64,000 bases of DNA from contig NC_084711.1 of the NCBI RefSeq assembly GCF_033807575.1, forward strand, positions 13,764,001 to 13,828,000, read 5' to 3'. Under the pieces are notes generated by a model that had not been told where the DNA came from, searched no databases, and saw nothing but the letters and a program-made list of their open reading frames with translations. Below are positions 25,501 to 40,500 of the stretch, piece after piece. How positions within the stretch are numbered: the first letter of the stretch is position 1; every line of letters begins with the position of its first letter. The stretch comes from Cydia pomonella (Eukaryota; Arthropoda; Insecta; Lepidoptera; Tortricidae). Position numbers and translations under genes: made by a program.

Positions 25501-28500
25501 TAACGTGAAAATTTTATTCACTATTCACCTTTTTGTTATAGGTTGGTCGTAGTTACGTTAGTTACGCAACTATTAAGCAATTCGGCCCAGAAAAAACAAG
25601 AGCGTATTAAATTGAAATGGTCCTCAAATTAATCTTTATAATTCGATTAATACTGGCTAACACAAGGTTACTAAAAGAACTATTGTATCAAAGAAAAGTA
25701 ATGAACAGTAAGTAAATATTTCTTTCACCTAACGCCCATGCGATGTGACAGTTGCCTCATGGCCAAGGCAAAATTCTCACTAAGGTGTAGAGTTTGTGAA
25801 GTTAGGGTTTGTAGAGTTAGAAGCTTAAAACTTCATGAGATCTGATATTTTTTTGACAGAGCGAGCCGTATGGTTTCGTCTTTGCAACATTTTACATGAA
25901 AATGATTTTGGTGGGATTAATATACTTACAGATTACTTATTTTTTTTTTTTTTAATAATAATAAATAACGTTGAAACCATTGTCATCAATTTTTTTATTA
26001 GATTGTAATGGCCGACTGCGTCAAGTCGCCGTAACATGTGTGCACCCATATTTTTACACTTGACTGTACCATATGCCATGTCATACCAATCTTTGCGGGT
26101 TTTGCACCAGTTCTACGCTTCTACGCCTGTACTACTACTTAATAGTAGAGAGGCAAAGTACCTATGCACCAGTAATTACATTTACCGCTTCTCTTATACA
26201 TGGTAATAAGTATGTCAACAACTTTCTATATAAATTTATATACGTGTCATTAGGGACTACATAAGTACCTTTGATTTAAAAATAGAAGGATATGATAGGA
26301 TAGGGTGGGGAATACAAGTATAATGCGGGCTGTACACATTCGTCAAGACACCCCGAGACTCGGCCAGAGAATGAGTGAGTACATGCAGCTCTCTTCTCTG
26401 GCTTTTTCTCGTCTCGTCTAGTGCTTCTCCAATTGGATCAGAACGTTGCCAAGACTCTCGGTGAGAGGCTTTCAACGGGTGTGTACAGCCGGCATTAGAA
26501 CTTTCTCTACCTGTAGAATCTCTACAGAAGATCTCTATAGAAGACATTACTTTCTGTGTAGATTCGCAAATGTCCAACTCATCTAAGGTTTAATACGCTG
26601 TGTAGTAGATTATCTTCAAATTCGTATTGATACAAAAAGCTTTAATTGAGTAATTAAGTATTTTCGTATAGTGATTATAATGTGGTTACAAATGCGATGT
26701 ACGCGTCGATTGCAGTGTATACATAACATACTTATGCCATAATTTTGTTGCAGGTGTTGGCGTCAAGATGGAGCACTTCCAGGCGGCGCTGGATCCTCGC
26801 AAGCAGGAGCTGCTGGAAGCGCGCTTCCTAGGCGCCAAGGTTAGATAGAACTACTACGATCAACACTTTTTATGCTTCTAAAGCGTACTACTTACGTCAC
26901 TTACAAACGTTACTCTTCTGAAAATGCTACGCCGATGATTTTTAGTCTTTTGATTTCCATAATAGGGTTTAAAAGATGGCGTTCTTCATAAACGTCTGTC
27001 AAATCTAAGGAATATTTGATATAGGTATTCATTTACTATGTATTAGATTGTTGGTAAATGAAAACATCGTGAGAAAACAGGCCTACAGTTACTGTTGACT
27101 TTCCAATTCTTGTATGAATATTTTCCAATTTGGGCACCTTGAACATGTTTATGAGAAGAACCATGAAAATAAAAGTATTTGAACTCACTAAAACTTAATA
27201 GATTGATAACTGATAACATACCGTCTTATGAAATTCTTAGCTCACCCGCAAACGTCAAAACACTACTATTCTGAATATCAGTGTATGGCTGTATGTACAT
27301 AATGCCAAGAAGGCTATTAGTTTTATTTTGGCCAGAAGTACAGATGGCAGTAATTTTTAGGTAGGCCCTTGATGAGCAGGCATCTTAAACTGTAATGTAT
27401 GCAACTCCAGAGGGGTTTTTTGTGCGTAACAAGCGTCTTTGTCTCTAAAAAGATCCAAAATAAAAGCATGGTCTCGTTGTCAATGTATTAGTGCATCCCA
27501 AAGAGCCCCGTTAACTACTCACTAGCAACAATACTTAATATGCCTATGGAATAAGTTGTATTGTATATGGTTGTCTGTATGGTGTGTTTGTGTACTTCAA
27601 TGAGGAAGATGACATTTCGATCATCCGACGTGAGTGCACACTAACTTTTACACTCACGACTTGTGTGTAAAATGGTTGAATTGTGTAAAATCTTATTCAA
27701 TTTCTTTGTTATATTTTTTCCGATCGTTATATCGGTTCAGTAATTCAGTTATGCCATCTGGTTTATCAGTCGGTATTAAAAACTGGCTAACGTCACTCGA
27801 TCATGGCCGCCCCGCGTTTACGCTTACGTGTTATAAATGAAAATGGCCGCGATTCGCGACAACACTACCCATATGCCTGAGCAGATTGCAAATATTTGTT
27901 ATTCTTGAATAGGTAGGTACATACCATCAAACTACTTCAAGCAACGCAATAGCAACAATGAATCGGGTCATACATTCCAAGTAAATTACATTCATTGGTC
28001 TTGTTGCTTTCGTAAACAGGCATGCCAATTAATTAGCAGGTGATATTTCTCAAACTCAGATAGAAAACCGTGATCATGCACAAATCACAACAGTAGGTTT
28101 AGATTGTGTTAGCCCACCTGGCTTCGACACGGCCGCTTCGAAGCATACTGCGGCGTATATACCTATGTGCGCATTGTGATCTCAAGCCATGTATTCTCAT
28201 TTTTCTCCGTGCCGTGCACATCGCCTCGGGAAAACCAATTTATGTGTCATCTTTAATTTCATACAGTTGTACTCGATCTCGAGATAACATTTACACTGGT
28301 TTGTCTGAGTCGATGGTTGAAGTATGCTGTGGTAATATCAGGGCAGTTTGTGATGTGGTAGATATGTAATTCCATTATGTCTCACCTCCGCCCTTCCACC
28401 CGCCAGTCATTTCCCCGTTTCGTCCTGCGTGGCGACACTTGGCCGGGCCAGGCTCAGTCAGGCTATCGGATTGTTACCACTCGCCGACTTACGTATTTGT

Positions 28501-31500
28501 TATTCAAATGATCTTCGTTATTGATCACGTTTTTCTTTTGTTCTTAAAGATTTTGTCAGTATCGTGATACTTGTAATTAAAATAAAACATGGTCACCTTG
28601 AAATAAAATCATCGTTTTTACGATTTTATACCTCATTAAGGAGTAACAAATGCTAATTTGATTCGCGTTATTGATCGCTTGCATTGGTGGTTGCGATTTG
28701 CGATGCGAGTGGGTATGTAAGCTAGCATTTCGTCACTCGAACGACAAGATGGCGGCAGACATAAATAGTCTGCCTGCCAGCTAATATACATTTCTGACTT
28801 ATCGACCTACAAAAACTTTACCGGTAACTCGGCACCTTAGTTTTAAATCTGTTTTTCAAGTTTTTGACTATCATCATATTAAAATTACGTACGTGGTTTT
28901 TTGATAGTTATGGATTGGACAAGGGAATGATGATGAGGTTTAGCGCGGATCTGACATTATGTGACATACCTTGATCAGGTTGGTTGGGTGGGGTGGGGTA
29001 CGACCAAAAGTAACTATCTATTGTTTCTGTCACTAGTGCCACGTAATACGTAGACATGTATATTATGTATGATACATTGTATACGTAATTAGGTAATGAA
29101 ATACTCATGATATTTTATGGGTAGGCGTATGAATCATGTGCTGCATTTTGCAAGCGTGGACTGAGCGCAGTGACGCCTGTTTGCAGGTCAGCGCAGGGGA
29201 GATAGAAACCCAGCGGGCCCCCGATTACAAGGCGGTGAGTTATCTATTTACATATCTACAGCCCATCTGTAAGCTACATTTTATATCTATTGAGAAATAC
29301 CTTTGACTTGTTAGGTGGGTTGCTATACCCGAGGGTTGGTATACTTGGTATCGCCGCCGTATGCCATAGCAACAGCATGTCTGTTAGTGAGCTTGCCTTT
29401 TAAATTAGGAAAATATGAAATATCCTCTACGAATATGTAGTGTCCTGTTGTACAGCAAGCTCTTGTTAAGAAAAAAAATGTAGTGCAGGGGTTTCTGAGC
29501 TTTTTTGCGTAGATACTTTTCCGCCGGCCCCTCAAATTTTGTGGAGGTCATAGACGAAAAAATGAAAAGGTTTTTCTTTATTAGTACAAATGATAAGCTT
29601 CATTCAGAGTGCACATCCCTTGCTGGTTGGCTACGGAACTCCTGATTTAGAGCAAGCTTGTTATGTTTCATTTCATAATATCAACTGATACACGTAGGTA
29701 CCTACTCAGTTTACTTACCTTCTTTTGATCTATCAGATATCTATAGTTATGTGGGTAGCAGTGGCGGACCGTTCAAAGAACTCGATTCCCACCGGCTTGT
29801 CTAATTTTAGCCCGTTGAGTACTTTCACGATCGGCTCATGGAAAAAAGGGAAGCAAAGTCAGCTCCGGGTTCCCTACGAATATTTGTGACGCGCCGCCAC
29901 TGGTGGGTAGGTGATTAATTCTATATCGACTTTTGATACGGCTATTGATACGTTTAAACAAACTTACAGATTATGAAAAGCTCTCACAATGAGTCCACAA
30001 ATGCAGGATTATTTGATTGATTGAATGATTTTACTTACGCTAAAGGATAAACTATAAAATGCTTACTTTTATAACCCCCAAAATTACCTAACGCCTAAAA
30101 TTGTTAAGAGGCTTTCAACACCCAATGTCTTTGAAATTGATGTTACTTAAACAGTTTTTTAAGAAAGACTATTTGTTTTAGTCAAGTAAGAAAAATATAT
30201 ATTCATATTAATTATATTTCAAAGACCGTGGTTGTACTCGATACATGATTGAACGAAATCGGCTCGATAGAAAATAATTGCTAAGATTGGTCTTAAAATC
30301 ACAATTAAACGGTTTTATGTCTTTATTGTTTTGACTTATGGATCTGCAATTAAAATCATAATTTCAAAACATTTATATCTAAACCTTGGTTGAGTAAAAT
30401 ATTACACTAATAATCTACTTTTTTTTATTTAAATATTTTTCTTATGCTTAGTGCTATCTCATTTACTCCGATACAAATAGACAGTGTGCGCGCTTTAGGT
30501 ATTGACAGCCTCTTAAATCATAGAAATTAATATTTACCTGGATATATAATAAGTAAATAACAGATTGGATCGAATACATTTTACAGACAGTTATTGTGAA
30601 CAAACGGCGTGGCGGCAAACTGAATCATTGAAAAGATGTATAGAGAGGACCACTGATTCAGCTTTGCACCTTTGCACCTAATATTTATTTCTGCAATAAT
30701 TACTAGAATAGCTTTCAGATTTAAGAGAGTTGCGATTGATTATTAAGACGCGTCATTGGTTTGATTTATAAATGTAGCACATTTGATATTCCCATTTTTT
30801 TATTGTTCTAAAAACCAAACAACACAAAATTAAACAGTTAGGAATGTCTTTAACTTTCACTTAAGCATTAAACTTAAAATATATAAATTATTACTTTAGT
30901 TGTACGTATGTTGTGATGTGTGTTAAGGGATATGAATATCTTACAAGAGTTTTATGTTATGAAATCAATTAATAAGTTTTCCGGCCGATGATAGAGTAAC
31001 ATTATACGTTATTAGTTCATTTTTACGTATAACAACAACGTGATGTGCGTCAAGGGATATGAATATCTTACAAGAGTTTTATGTTATCCAATAAATTAAT
31101 AAGACTTTCCGCCGACGATAGAGGTGATGTAAAACTGAGTCAATGATATAATTCGTGTCATCCATTTGTCAAGTCTAATCTTTAATAACATGGCAATACG
31201 AGTCAAGGCACGTGTCGTCTTGAATGACACGATCTATAATGATATTTTAAAGATATATTTAAATATCTTATTTTAAAATGACTCAAATGGTATTTGAAAA
31301 GGGAGAAAGTATGACAAACTGTGAAGTTTTGATTGGTCAAGAAAGAGTTGAACAAGTGAAAGAGTTTGTGTATCTGGGAACCTTGTTCACTAGGGACGGT
31401 AAACATGATGAAGACATTGACAGGAGAGTGAATGCTGGAAATCGTGTGAATGGAGCACTCAACGCTTTTATGAGCAGCCAGAAGGTGTCGCAAAAAGCAC

Positions 31501-34500
31501 GGTTGGCTGTGCATAGACGGGTGTTGGTGCCTACACTTATGTATGGTAGCGAAAGTTGGGTATAGCAGAAGAAACATCAGAGTCAAGTGAATGCAGTGGA
31601 AATGAGAGCATTGAGAAGTGTGTGTGGTGTAAAATTACAAGATAGAATTAGGAAAAGTGTGGACTGAATGAAGATGTAGTGACAAAAATTGAGAAAGGTA
31701 TGTTGAGATGGTTTGGACACGTCGAAAGAATGAGTGAAAGAAGGTTAACAAAGAGAGTGTATAAGGGAGAAGTAGAAGAGGGAGCTGGAAGGGGTAGACC
31801 TCGGCGGACTTTCTCTGATCAAATCGGGGGAAATCCTGAAGAAAGGCCAGGTCATGAGCACCCTAAACCGACGAGCGTGTATGAAGAATGTAATGAAAGT
31901 GAAGGAAGCGAAAGAGGTATGTCAGGATCGTAGCAAGTGGAAATCCGTGGTCTCTGCCTACCCCTCCGGGAAATAGGCGTGATTATATGTATGTATGTAT
32001 AAAATGACTCAATGCTAGAGTATCCTTAATTGTATGTTAACAGGAAATAATCCACTGCAAAAGTTAAGAAAATAATATCTTACCAGTTTCATATAAATTT
32101 AAGATATGTGCATGTAGTAGAATTCGGTTTGAGTTAGACCTACTTTGTTAATTTTTAACAAACTTGTTTTAACAGAAAAAAATATAATGGAGCGCATTTA
32201 TCATTTAAAGACTACCTCTATAGCTCCGCTCACCTTGATGTCGATTATTCTTTTGACAGCAAACACCCGTGTAGTCGATATCGGTATCGATTCACCCTCG
32301 TGTTCATTTATTACGTAGCTCTGATTAGGCTCGATGATTGCCGATGTTATCGTGACCGCTACTTTCTAGCAATAATATTTATAAATCCAGTTATAACTTA
32401 TTCCATTTAGTTGAGTTTATCGCCGTGAGCTCCGTTACAACAGCCAGCATAAATAGCTTATAAATAGCGCGTACAGAATAACATTCATTATCGTACATAC
32501 CTATTTGTGGCCGCGATACGTTCCCTATCGCGCTCGATATTAAATTAGGTATACGCCTAGGGTACAGTTCTCTACAAAAACATGCATACATTTTTCGCCT
32601 CGTCTATGCTAAAGGCTCCAGGTATTGACTTGAAATGAAAGTTTAATTAGAAAAATCATTAGATAATTGCGATACAAACAAAAAAAAAACGGTCTCAATA
32701 TCTCTTGATAAGTGACGCCTTTGGCATGAAAACAATACAATTATGTATGCCGTCAACCATTAGTGGCATTCACGTGACATTAGTTACCTAATACTTAGCT
32801 ATTACACATGTCCTTTTTTCCAAATTTATAGTTATTTAACTTAAGTACTTACGGCACTGTCGTATGGATATACCTAATACTTACCTACGTGTACACGGAC
32901 GACGAGTTGCATGATCGATCGCTATCGGCACCTATCGGTGTGCTTGATGTTTAATGAATAATGAAGTACGTGGCATGTTGTAGATATGATAGCTTAAATA
33001 TGCGGCTGAAACGTTGGATTTTATTGATATTTTCTTTTTGAATTGAAACTAGTTTCAAAAACTTAGTGTATTGTAAAAGATGTAGAGCCAGACCAAGATA
33101 AGTTGGTTGCGATTTTAACAACCTAGACAGTGTAAGTGTTATTTTAAACGTCAAGAATCTATGGAATTATGACGTTTATTTAACACTTGCACAGGCAGGG
33201 CTATCAAAATCGCTGCCAACATAGCTTGGTCTGACTCTAACAAAATTGTGGGTGATAATATTTATAGGAATTTGACAAAACGTAGAGCATTTAGACCCAC
33301 ACTAAAGTATCCCGAGCGTCGCGCGTCGGCGTCTATCCAACTCTATGGCTGCTGCTCGACGCAACATTGTAGCAACTGCGTAGCGACGTCATTTGCCATA
33401 GCGCCGACTAGATGCCGATGCCGACGCCCAAAATACGCTAGTGTGGCCCTTAATAGTCTACTGCTATTACTAGATGACGCTACGAATACGAGTACAAGAT
33501 TATAAAAGCTAATTATGTCATTATTGTAGACAAACTACTCAAATTAGGTAGATAAATTCAAAATCTTGCATAAAACGAAGTGAAGGCCTGTTGGGTTAGA
33601 AGCTCGTTGATGTCTTTTGTTCCATACAGAGAGTAATGAATATTATATTTAAATATCGAAGTCATTGATTAAATTATAGGTATTAATTAACATTTCAGCT
33701 CAGACATAAGCGTCATAGACTTACCAACTACGGTTAAAAAAGCATACCATTTTAATCTGATTTATATCTCACTAATTGGAGGATTATAAGTAGACGAGTA
33801 GTAAAAAAGGAATAAACAATGACTGACTTGAGTGTAATTAAATTGGGTCACAAATTTCCGTAAGATGTATTCGGGTACTACAGAATATCGGATAATTGCG
33901 AAAACATGATATAATTTTCGGAATTACCCGTACTGTTTTCATTGGTCTAACCTAACTAAAATGCGTAGACTCGATTCTAAGTATGTAATTATTGTGATAT
34001 ATTGAGGCCTATCCTCGCAGTTTTTGTTTTATTGCCAAAGTACGTAGGTGCTAAAGTTACCTACTGACAAGAACTTTTATCATATGCTATCATACTATAC
34101 GATTGTGAAATACAGCAACTTTTACTATTATTAAATATGGTAGCTTACAGTCATTATGATGATGCGAACGGTTTGGTCGGAAGGCTGGTTGTTTGGCCTG
34201 TTCAGATTGTAAGCTGCCTATTACAAAACTGTTTGTCTCCACTGAGAGCTTGGCTTGCTCCTGCTATAACTTGACCCAGAGACTCGCAGCAAATACACGC
34301 GATCTTGGGTCAGATTTATACTAGCTACGTGTGCGTAGCGGTCGGGAATTTCTGAATAACAAGTGTTAATCCAATAGCTTATGTCGCTGCGTCAAACGCT
34401 GACTAACCAGTATAAGTTCTCTATCTTATCATGCATAACTGTTACGGATCTCGAGGTCACAATCACGCGAGTTGGCCAGAGCGTTTGGCTCGGTAAACAT

Positions 34501-37500
34501 CAGGATGCGCAGCAAGTTAGGATCGTGAGCGGGGCGGGGTCAGTGACACGGCGCGGGCGCGAGTCGCGGCGCGGAATCGGCATCGCACTTATCTATTACA
34601 CTACGCACAACCTAAATAGGCCCCTTTACCTACACAATCGTACGTGGACTGGCGAAAGTAATTTGGCAAGAAATCACGTGCCGTATACCTCTAGTAAGTA
34701 GATAAGGTGCTGTGGACTACCTGATTCTGAAAAATCCGCTCTGAACGTGAGTTTTAGTATAGTCTGCTACATTATAACGCTTGATGATGACCAGATGGCA
34801 ATAACGGTTACAGATAGTATTAGCAACAGAAAGAATATGATCTGAGCACAAACTAATTTTAAAAGAGTAAAGGCGTGTGTTACTTACAGGGCGTATGCAG
34901 ATCATTTTGACTCCTTTACCTAATTAGCTACTTCTGCTGCTGACTGTACTTACGTGTCTCGATCACTTAGGAATTGAGCAGGTGACATTTTTTATTCATA
35001 TCAATTCAACGCATTTTTGTGGATGTGCCCAGTGCATCTTTTATTTGTGATCCTGGTTCATTGATCAATAAACACACGGTCAAGAGATTTTTGTTGTCAA
35101 AGGCTTAGGGTTAAAACATACCCAACGTTTATAACCCAAGTTTGCCAAGTGCTTTCTAATATTTGTAAATTATCGTTCACCAAGCAGCGAAATCCAAAAG
35201 GTAGGTATTGTAAATTTATAGATTTAGATAATCCAAGGCTACATCATTGCATGTTAAAATTAGCTTTAAACCTAGCCAATCAACGTGTTAAATTTTGTTT
35301 CATTATACATCACTAAACAATCCACTGTTACCAAGCAGCGTGCAGTTTCAGGCCGAATCAGACAATCGCATAATAAGGCCGATGATGACTTGAGACGAGG
35401 AAGACGACTTGTCTCTCACAAATATGCTCATTGCGCATTGAGAGAAAGAGAAGTAGGCAAAGCGCAGTGTTGTCAGTCGGTTTGCACATTCGATGCTAAG
35501 GGAAATAATAACATGGCGCACACGGCCTCGCCCCGCCTCGGCTACAATGTGCCGTCAAACCTCATTCCACCGCCCAGTTCCGCAGTTATATTTACACAGC
35601 CCGACCTTTCGCACCGGTCGTCACTACACTCCAACTAAATTTATATATATCTGCGCACTCACTTATAATATTGATATATAATCACAATACACATTCGTTT
35701 CATTTCCAACGTTCGTATTTAGTAGCGTAGAAATTATATTAGCAGCAAACATACGGGACGACCGTTCATATCGGCCGCCGCGGAGGCAATGAACGCGGGT
35801 GGCGCGACGGCGGCGGGCGGCCAGTCAGCTGAGCGTCACGCCGCCGCGACATTGCAAGGTCCGCCCGAACCGCCTGCCGCGCCAGCCTGACCCACTGCGG
35901 CTGCCGGCGCGGTGCTGGCAACCACCCTATGACAAACCACCATAACTTCGAATATAACATTCTCACTAAATAAACCATAGGTTGTTTTTGAAGTGTTGCT
36001 AGGACTGTGAGCGGTGTCATGCCGGCGCGACACGTCACGTTGTGAATGGATCGTTGCGCATGCGTAAGATACATGCTATTATAAATATTATTTTATTACT
36101 ATTTCGTTTACTTGCTGTTATTAAGTACTTTTTCATTACTCTATAACTGTGTAGACAGGTACGTCATACTCATATACTATACTCTACTCACATTCATTGA
36201 GAGTTAGTTTTGTTTTACTATTTCAGAGAGATTCTTTGTTTTTGTGAGATCTTGTCGCTCTCGAGTCTGTAAACATTCATCAGAATAAAATGACTAGGTT
36301 AATTTTTTATCAAGGAGAAACATCTTCGAGCTTGCCTAAATTTTTTTAAATTAATGGAAAAAATGGCCAAGAACTTTGACATAATATCCAGGGGTAAATA
36401 CCAGAACGTTTATGTCTGCCCAATATCTTTGGATGGATACATATTTGACGAAGACTTACGACATTATTCGACGCATAATATTGTTGATTGTCTGATAGAG
36501 GTCTCCGACTACCGGCTACCAAATAACCAGAAAAACAATCAAAATGTATTAAATTAAAGCACTTCCTCAAAATATTTTTCAAATAAATTAGGCATTCACC
36601 CGTTTAGTAACCCCCGGGGGTTATGTTTGCAAATCCAAATTCTATAAATAATAGTATATTATGTTATGGGACTGAACAAAAATTTGAATTCATCAAAGCC
36701 GCTCGCTTGTGTTGTATTAGAGTCGTACAGGTGTTGTTTTATTATAAAGAACTACGCACACCCCAATATTGTTTTCGATAGGTTAAGCATGAGTTGTATG
36801 AGGAAAGGCGTCGGCACTAGGAATAATCAATATTGCAAGCTAGGGGTTTGAATCTCATGGCGCCTCGTCGGCGCTGCACACTTGCGGCTGAAGTTGCGCT
36901 GAGCCCTCCCCCTCACCTCTCGACCTGCACCCCTCGTACTAGAAAATTAGGTTAAACAGCACGCGGCAACCGGCTGCACACCGCACCGGAAGAGGGGATT
37001 TTGGGCGTCCGCGGAACTGCGCTTCCAACGAATGCGGGACGGAGATGTGACTGAGTATTGATTGTCCTTCGAACCTAAACCAAGTTTCATGCGACGCCAT
37101 AAGTCCGTATACATACCTATCAACCAATATAGTTCGTACCCAACGTTCTTTGTGCTCTTGGGATTAGTAAATATAATCGCGAATTATTAATTTATTATAA
37201 TAGATACGCCTCACTGTCACTATATAGACTACTTACATTCAACTTTATAGGAAATCCACATTGAAGAAAGAAAGTTAACATGTATTACTGCCGTTGTCTT
37301 TTTATTTCGCAATTGCTCAAATTTTTACTTCCTTACTAAAACACGAATTGAGTTAGCAATTTGCTTACATTACAAAGTATGAAGACAAGATACCTCCTTG
37401 TATCTCCAAGTACCAACACCGAGTTAGTTACCAACAAAGATTTTCCCTGTATTAAAAGAGGACAAATGATCATTTGATCAATAATAATCACAATCGTGCC

Positions 37501-40500
37501 GTTTCTTTGGTAGCTTACTACGCAATTGTTATGATTGTCATTGTTGGCTTTAAAACCGATGCGAGGACGGCACTGTAGAGTGGATGCGAGTGCGACTTAT
37601 GTCCTTACCTAAATTTTAAAGGAGAGCTAGCCCTAAAGAATGATAATGAAAGGTAGCCCCGGAAAATGAGTATGAGAGCAACGAAACTTGGAAGTTAGTT
37701 TCCCATACTATCCTTCTTTCCGTAAGAATGATAGTACCTATAGCAAATAATAACTCTCATCTATCAAATCAAGTAATAACGTGAGAAGTTCGGATTTGTA
37801 CCAGCCCGATGAGTACATTATGATAGGAGAGCCTAAGAGGGAATTTTTGGAGTTAATCAAGCCCGTCAGATTACCTTCTGTGACTACCTTCACTTCTCCA
37901 TGTATGAGTCCTTAAAATAAAGCCGCGCGCGCGTCCAGGACAGCTCGTCAAAATAGTTTTAAAAAATCGACCGTCAGAAATACTCGAGCGCGTCAGACTA
38001 AGGGGTCTTTCCGCGTAACTCGGACATGACAACGAAAAAATAAACTATTGAATTTAGAATGTGTCTGAATGTAGAATAAAAAATGAGGGTAGCAGAACAA
38101 ATTTTATAACCTTAAGTCAATAATAAGTCAACGGTTGTCATAATTTCCGACATTGTAAGTGCTGCTTGCGGAATCAACTACGAACGTAAAATAAGTGATT
38201 ATAAATATTACGACTTTAATTGATTTTTACGCAAAGAAGAGGTAAGTAACCTTTATTTATCTGTTGTCTATTAAATTATTCACGCGGTACTTTGATTACA
38301 ATTATCATAAGTTGAAAGAAAATTATGTAAGAGGAGAATGAAAATTTCATGTCGTTGAGTAACGTGAGTAACGCAAAAAACAATATTTTTCATTTACTGT
38401 ACTGAAGCTTTGGACAAATGAACTTATATTGAACACATAGTATATGATTTGGCTTAGATGATGTCATTCTCGCGGTTTATTTCTCCGCAAAAGTGTTATT
38501 TTAAAGAAATACTTGACTTGAGATACTTGTAACGTGAGTCACAGTGAATCGCGTTATTGCTACTGTAAAGAGAGTAACTAAATATTTTAATGTATTTTGG
38601 AGCTACAATGCCTCTATCAGCGGCAGAAAGGGCAAAAAGAGGAAGACAGAAGCTGAAAGACGAAGAAAAGTATGAAGAGTATAAGAAAAAAGCGGCCAAG
38701 TGCGAGTCGGACTCGCGCATGAAGGGTTCCGTACAATTTAAGACGTATTAAAAAAAAATCTTCTTACTAGATCTTGTTCAACATTTTACCACTTTGGACA
38801 CACATTTTACCACTTTGGAAGTGTCTCTCGCGCAAACTATTCAGTTTAGAAAAAAATGATATTAGGAACCTAACTATCATTTTTGAAGACCTATCCATAC
38901 ATACCTTACACGTATATGTTTGATGAAAAAAATTTTTTTTAAATTTTATGACGTATTAAAAAAAAACTACTCACTAGATCTCGTTCAAAACAATTTTCGG
39001 TGGAAGTTTGCATGGTAATGTATATCATATATTTTTTTTAGATTTTTCATTCTGTTATTTTAGAAGTTACAGGGGGGGGGACACACTTTTTTTCACTTTG
39101 GAAGGTTCTCTCGCACAAACTATTCAGTTTAGAAAAAAATGATATTAGAAACATTAATATCATTTTTGAAGACCTATCCATAGATACCCCACACGTATGG
39201 GTATGATGAAAAAAAATTTTTTTTTTTAATTTCATGACGTATTAAAAAAAAACTACTTACTAGATCTCGTTCAAACCAATTTTCGGTGGAAGTTTACATG
39301 GCAATGTATATCATATATTTTTTTTAGATTTTTCATTCTGTTATTTTAGAAGTTACGGGGGGGGGGACACACTTTTTTTCACTTTGGAAGGTTCTCTCGC
39401 GCAAACTATTCAGTTTAGAAAAAAATGATATTAGAAACATTAATATCATTTTTGAAGACCTATCCATAGATACCCCACACGTATGGGTATGATGAAAAAA
39501 TTTTTTTTTTTTAATTTCATAACGTATTAAAAAAAAACTACTTACTAGATCTCGTTCAAACCAATTTTCGGTGGAAGTTTACATGGCAATGTATATCATA
39601 TATTTTTTTTAGATTTTTCATTCTGTTATTTTAGAAGTTACGGGGGGGGGGACACACATTTTACCACTTTGGAAGTGTCTCTCGCGCAAACTATTCATTT
39701 TAGAAAAAAATGATATTAGAAACCTCAATATCATTTTTGAAGACCTATCCATAGATACCCCACACGTATGGGTTTGATGAAAAAAGATTTTTTGAGTTTC
39801 AGTTCTAAGTATGGGGAACCCCCAAAATTTATTGTTTTTTTTCTATTTTTGTGTAAACATCCTAATGCGGTTCATAGAATACATCTACTTACCAAGTTTG
39901 AACAGTACAGCTCTTATAGTTTCGGAAAAAAGTGGCTGTGACAGAATCGGACAGACAGACGGACATGACGAATCTATAAGGGTTCCGTTTTTTGCCATTT
40001 GGCTACGGAACCCTAAAAACATAGGCTTGCCGTCACTGGCATATCAAAGTGTCATATAATGTATTGGCAGTGTGGTAAGTTGAAAAAAGCACAAATATCT
40101 CAAGCATTCGACAAAGGTGTAAAAGAAAAACCAGGTTATTAACCCCAAATTATACATTATACCGAAATGGAAAAACAAGATGACATAAACCCACTAGCTG
40201 AATAAAAAAAATATAATATACAATTTATTTTATCTAATTCTAATAATAATAAGTAAAAAATATGCTACTTGTTTGCTAGAAATGATAAAAAATATCAAAA
40301 TATTCTAGGTAGTCGCAAGTAACGTGATTCACGAAATCGCTGTAACGTGAGTTCGTGAGGTTTTATAGTTTATTTTAATAAGTGTGTATCTTTGATTTCA
40401 TTTGGTTAACTATTAAAGAAGCTTGATTATTTATGTAATTGTGTTGTTATTTTGTTAAAACAAATTCATTCAATAATCAAAGGGAAATCAATAAACACAA

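Larger units (their letters stand above)
10552..26753 (+). other. TLK intron 1, 16.2 kb
   Basis: Long first intron. Apart from the repeats and the GC-rich island listed separately, I see no conserved coding exon. GC-rich patches at about 11390-11570 (with TGACGTCA at 11426), 13140-13420, 14160-14250 and 15120-15380 (with GTCACGTGAC) stand out from the AT-rich background and may be regulatory. Poly-T and AT-rich sequence fills the rest. Confidence 0.6.

Noticed and set aside
26257..26577. A 106-codon minus-strand open frame
   Set aside because: It spans a MITE with GGCTGTACACA ends and simple flanks; no protein family is recognisable.
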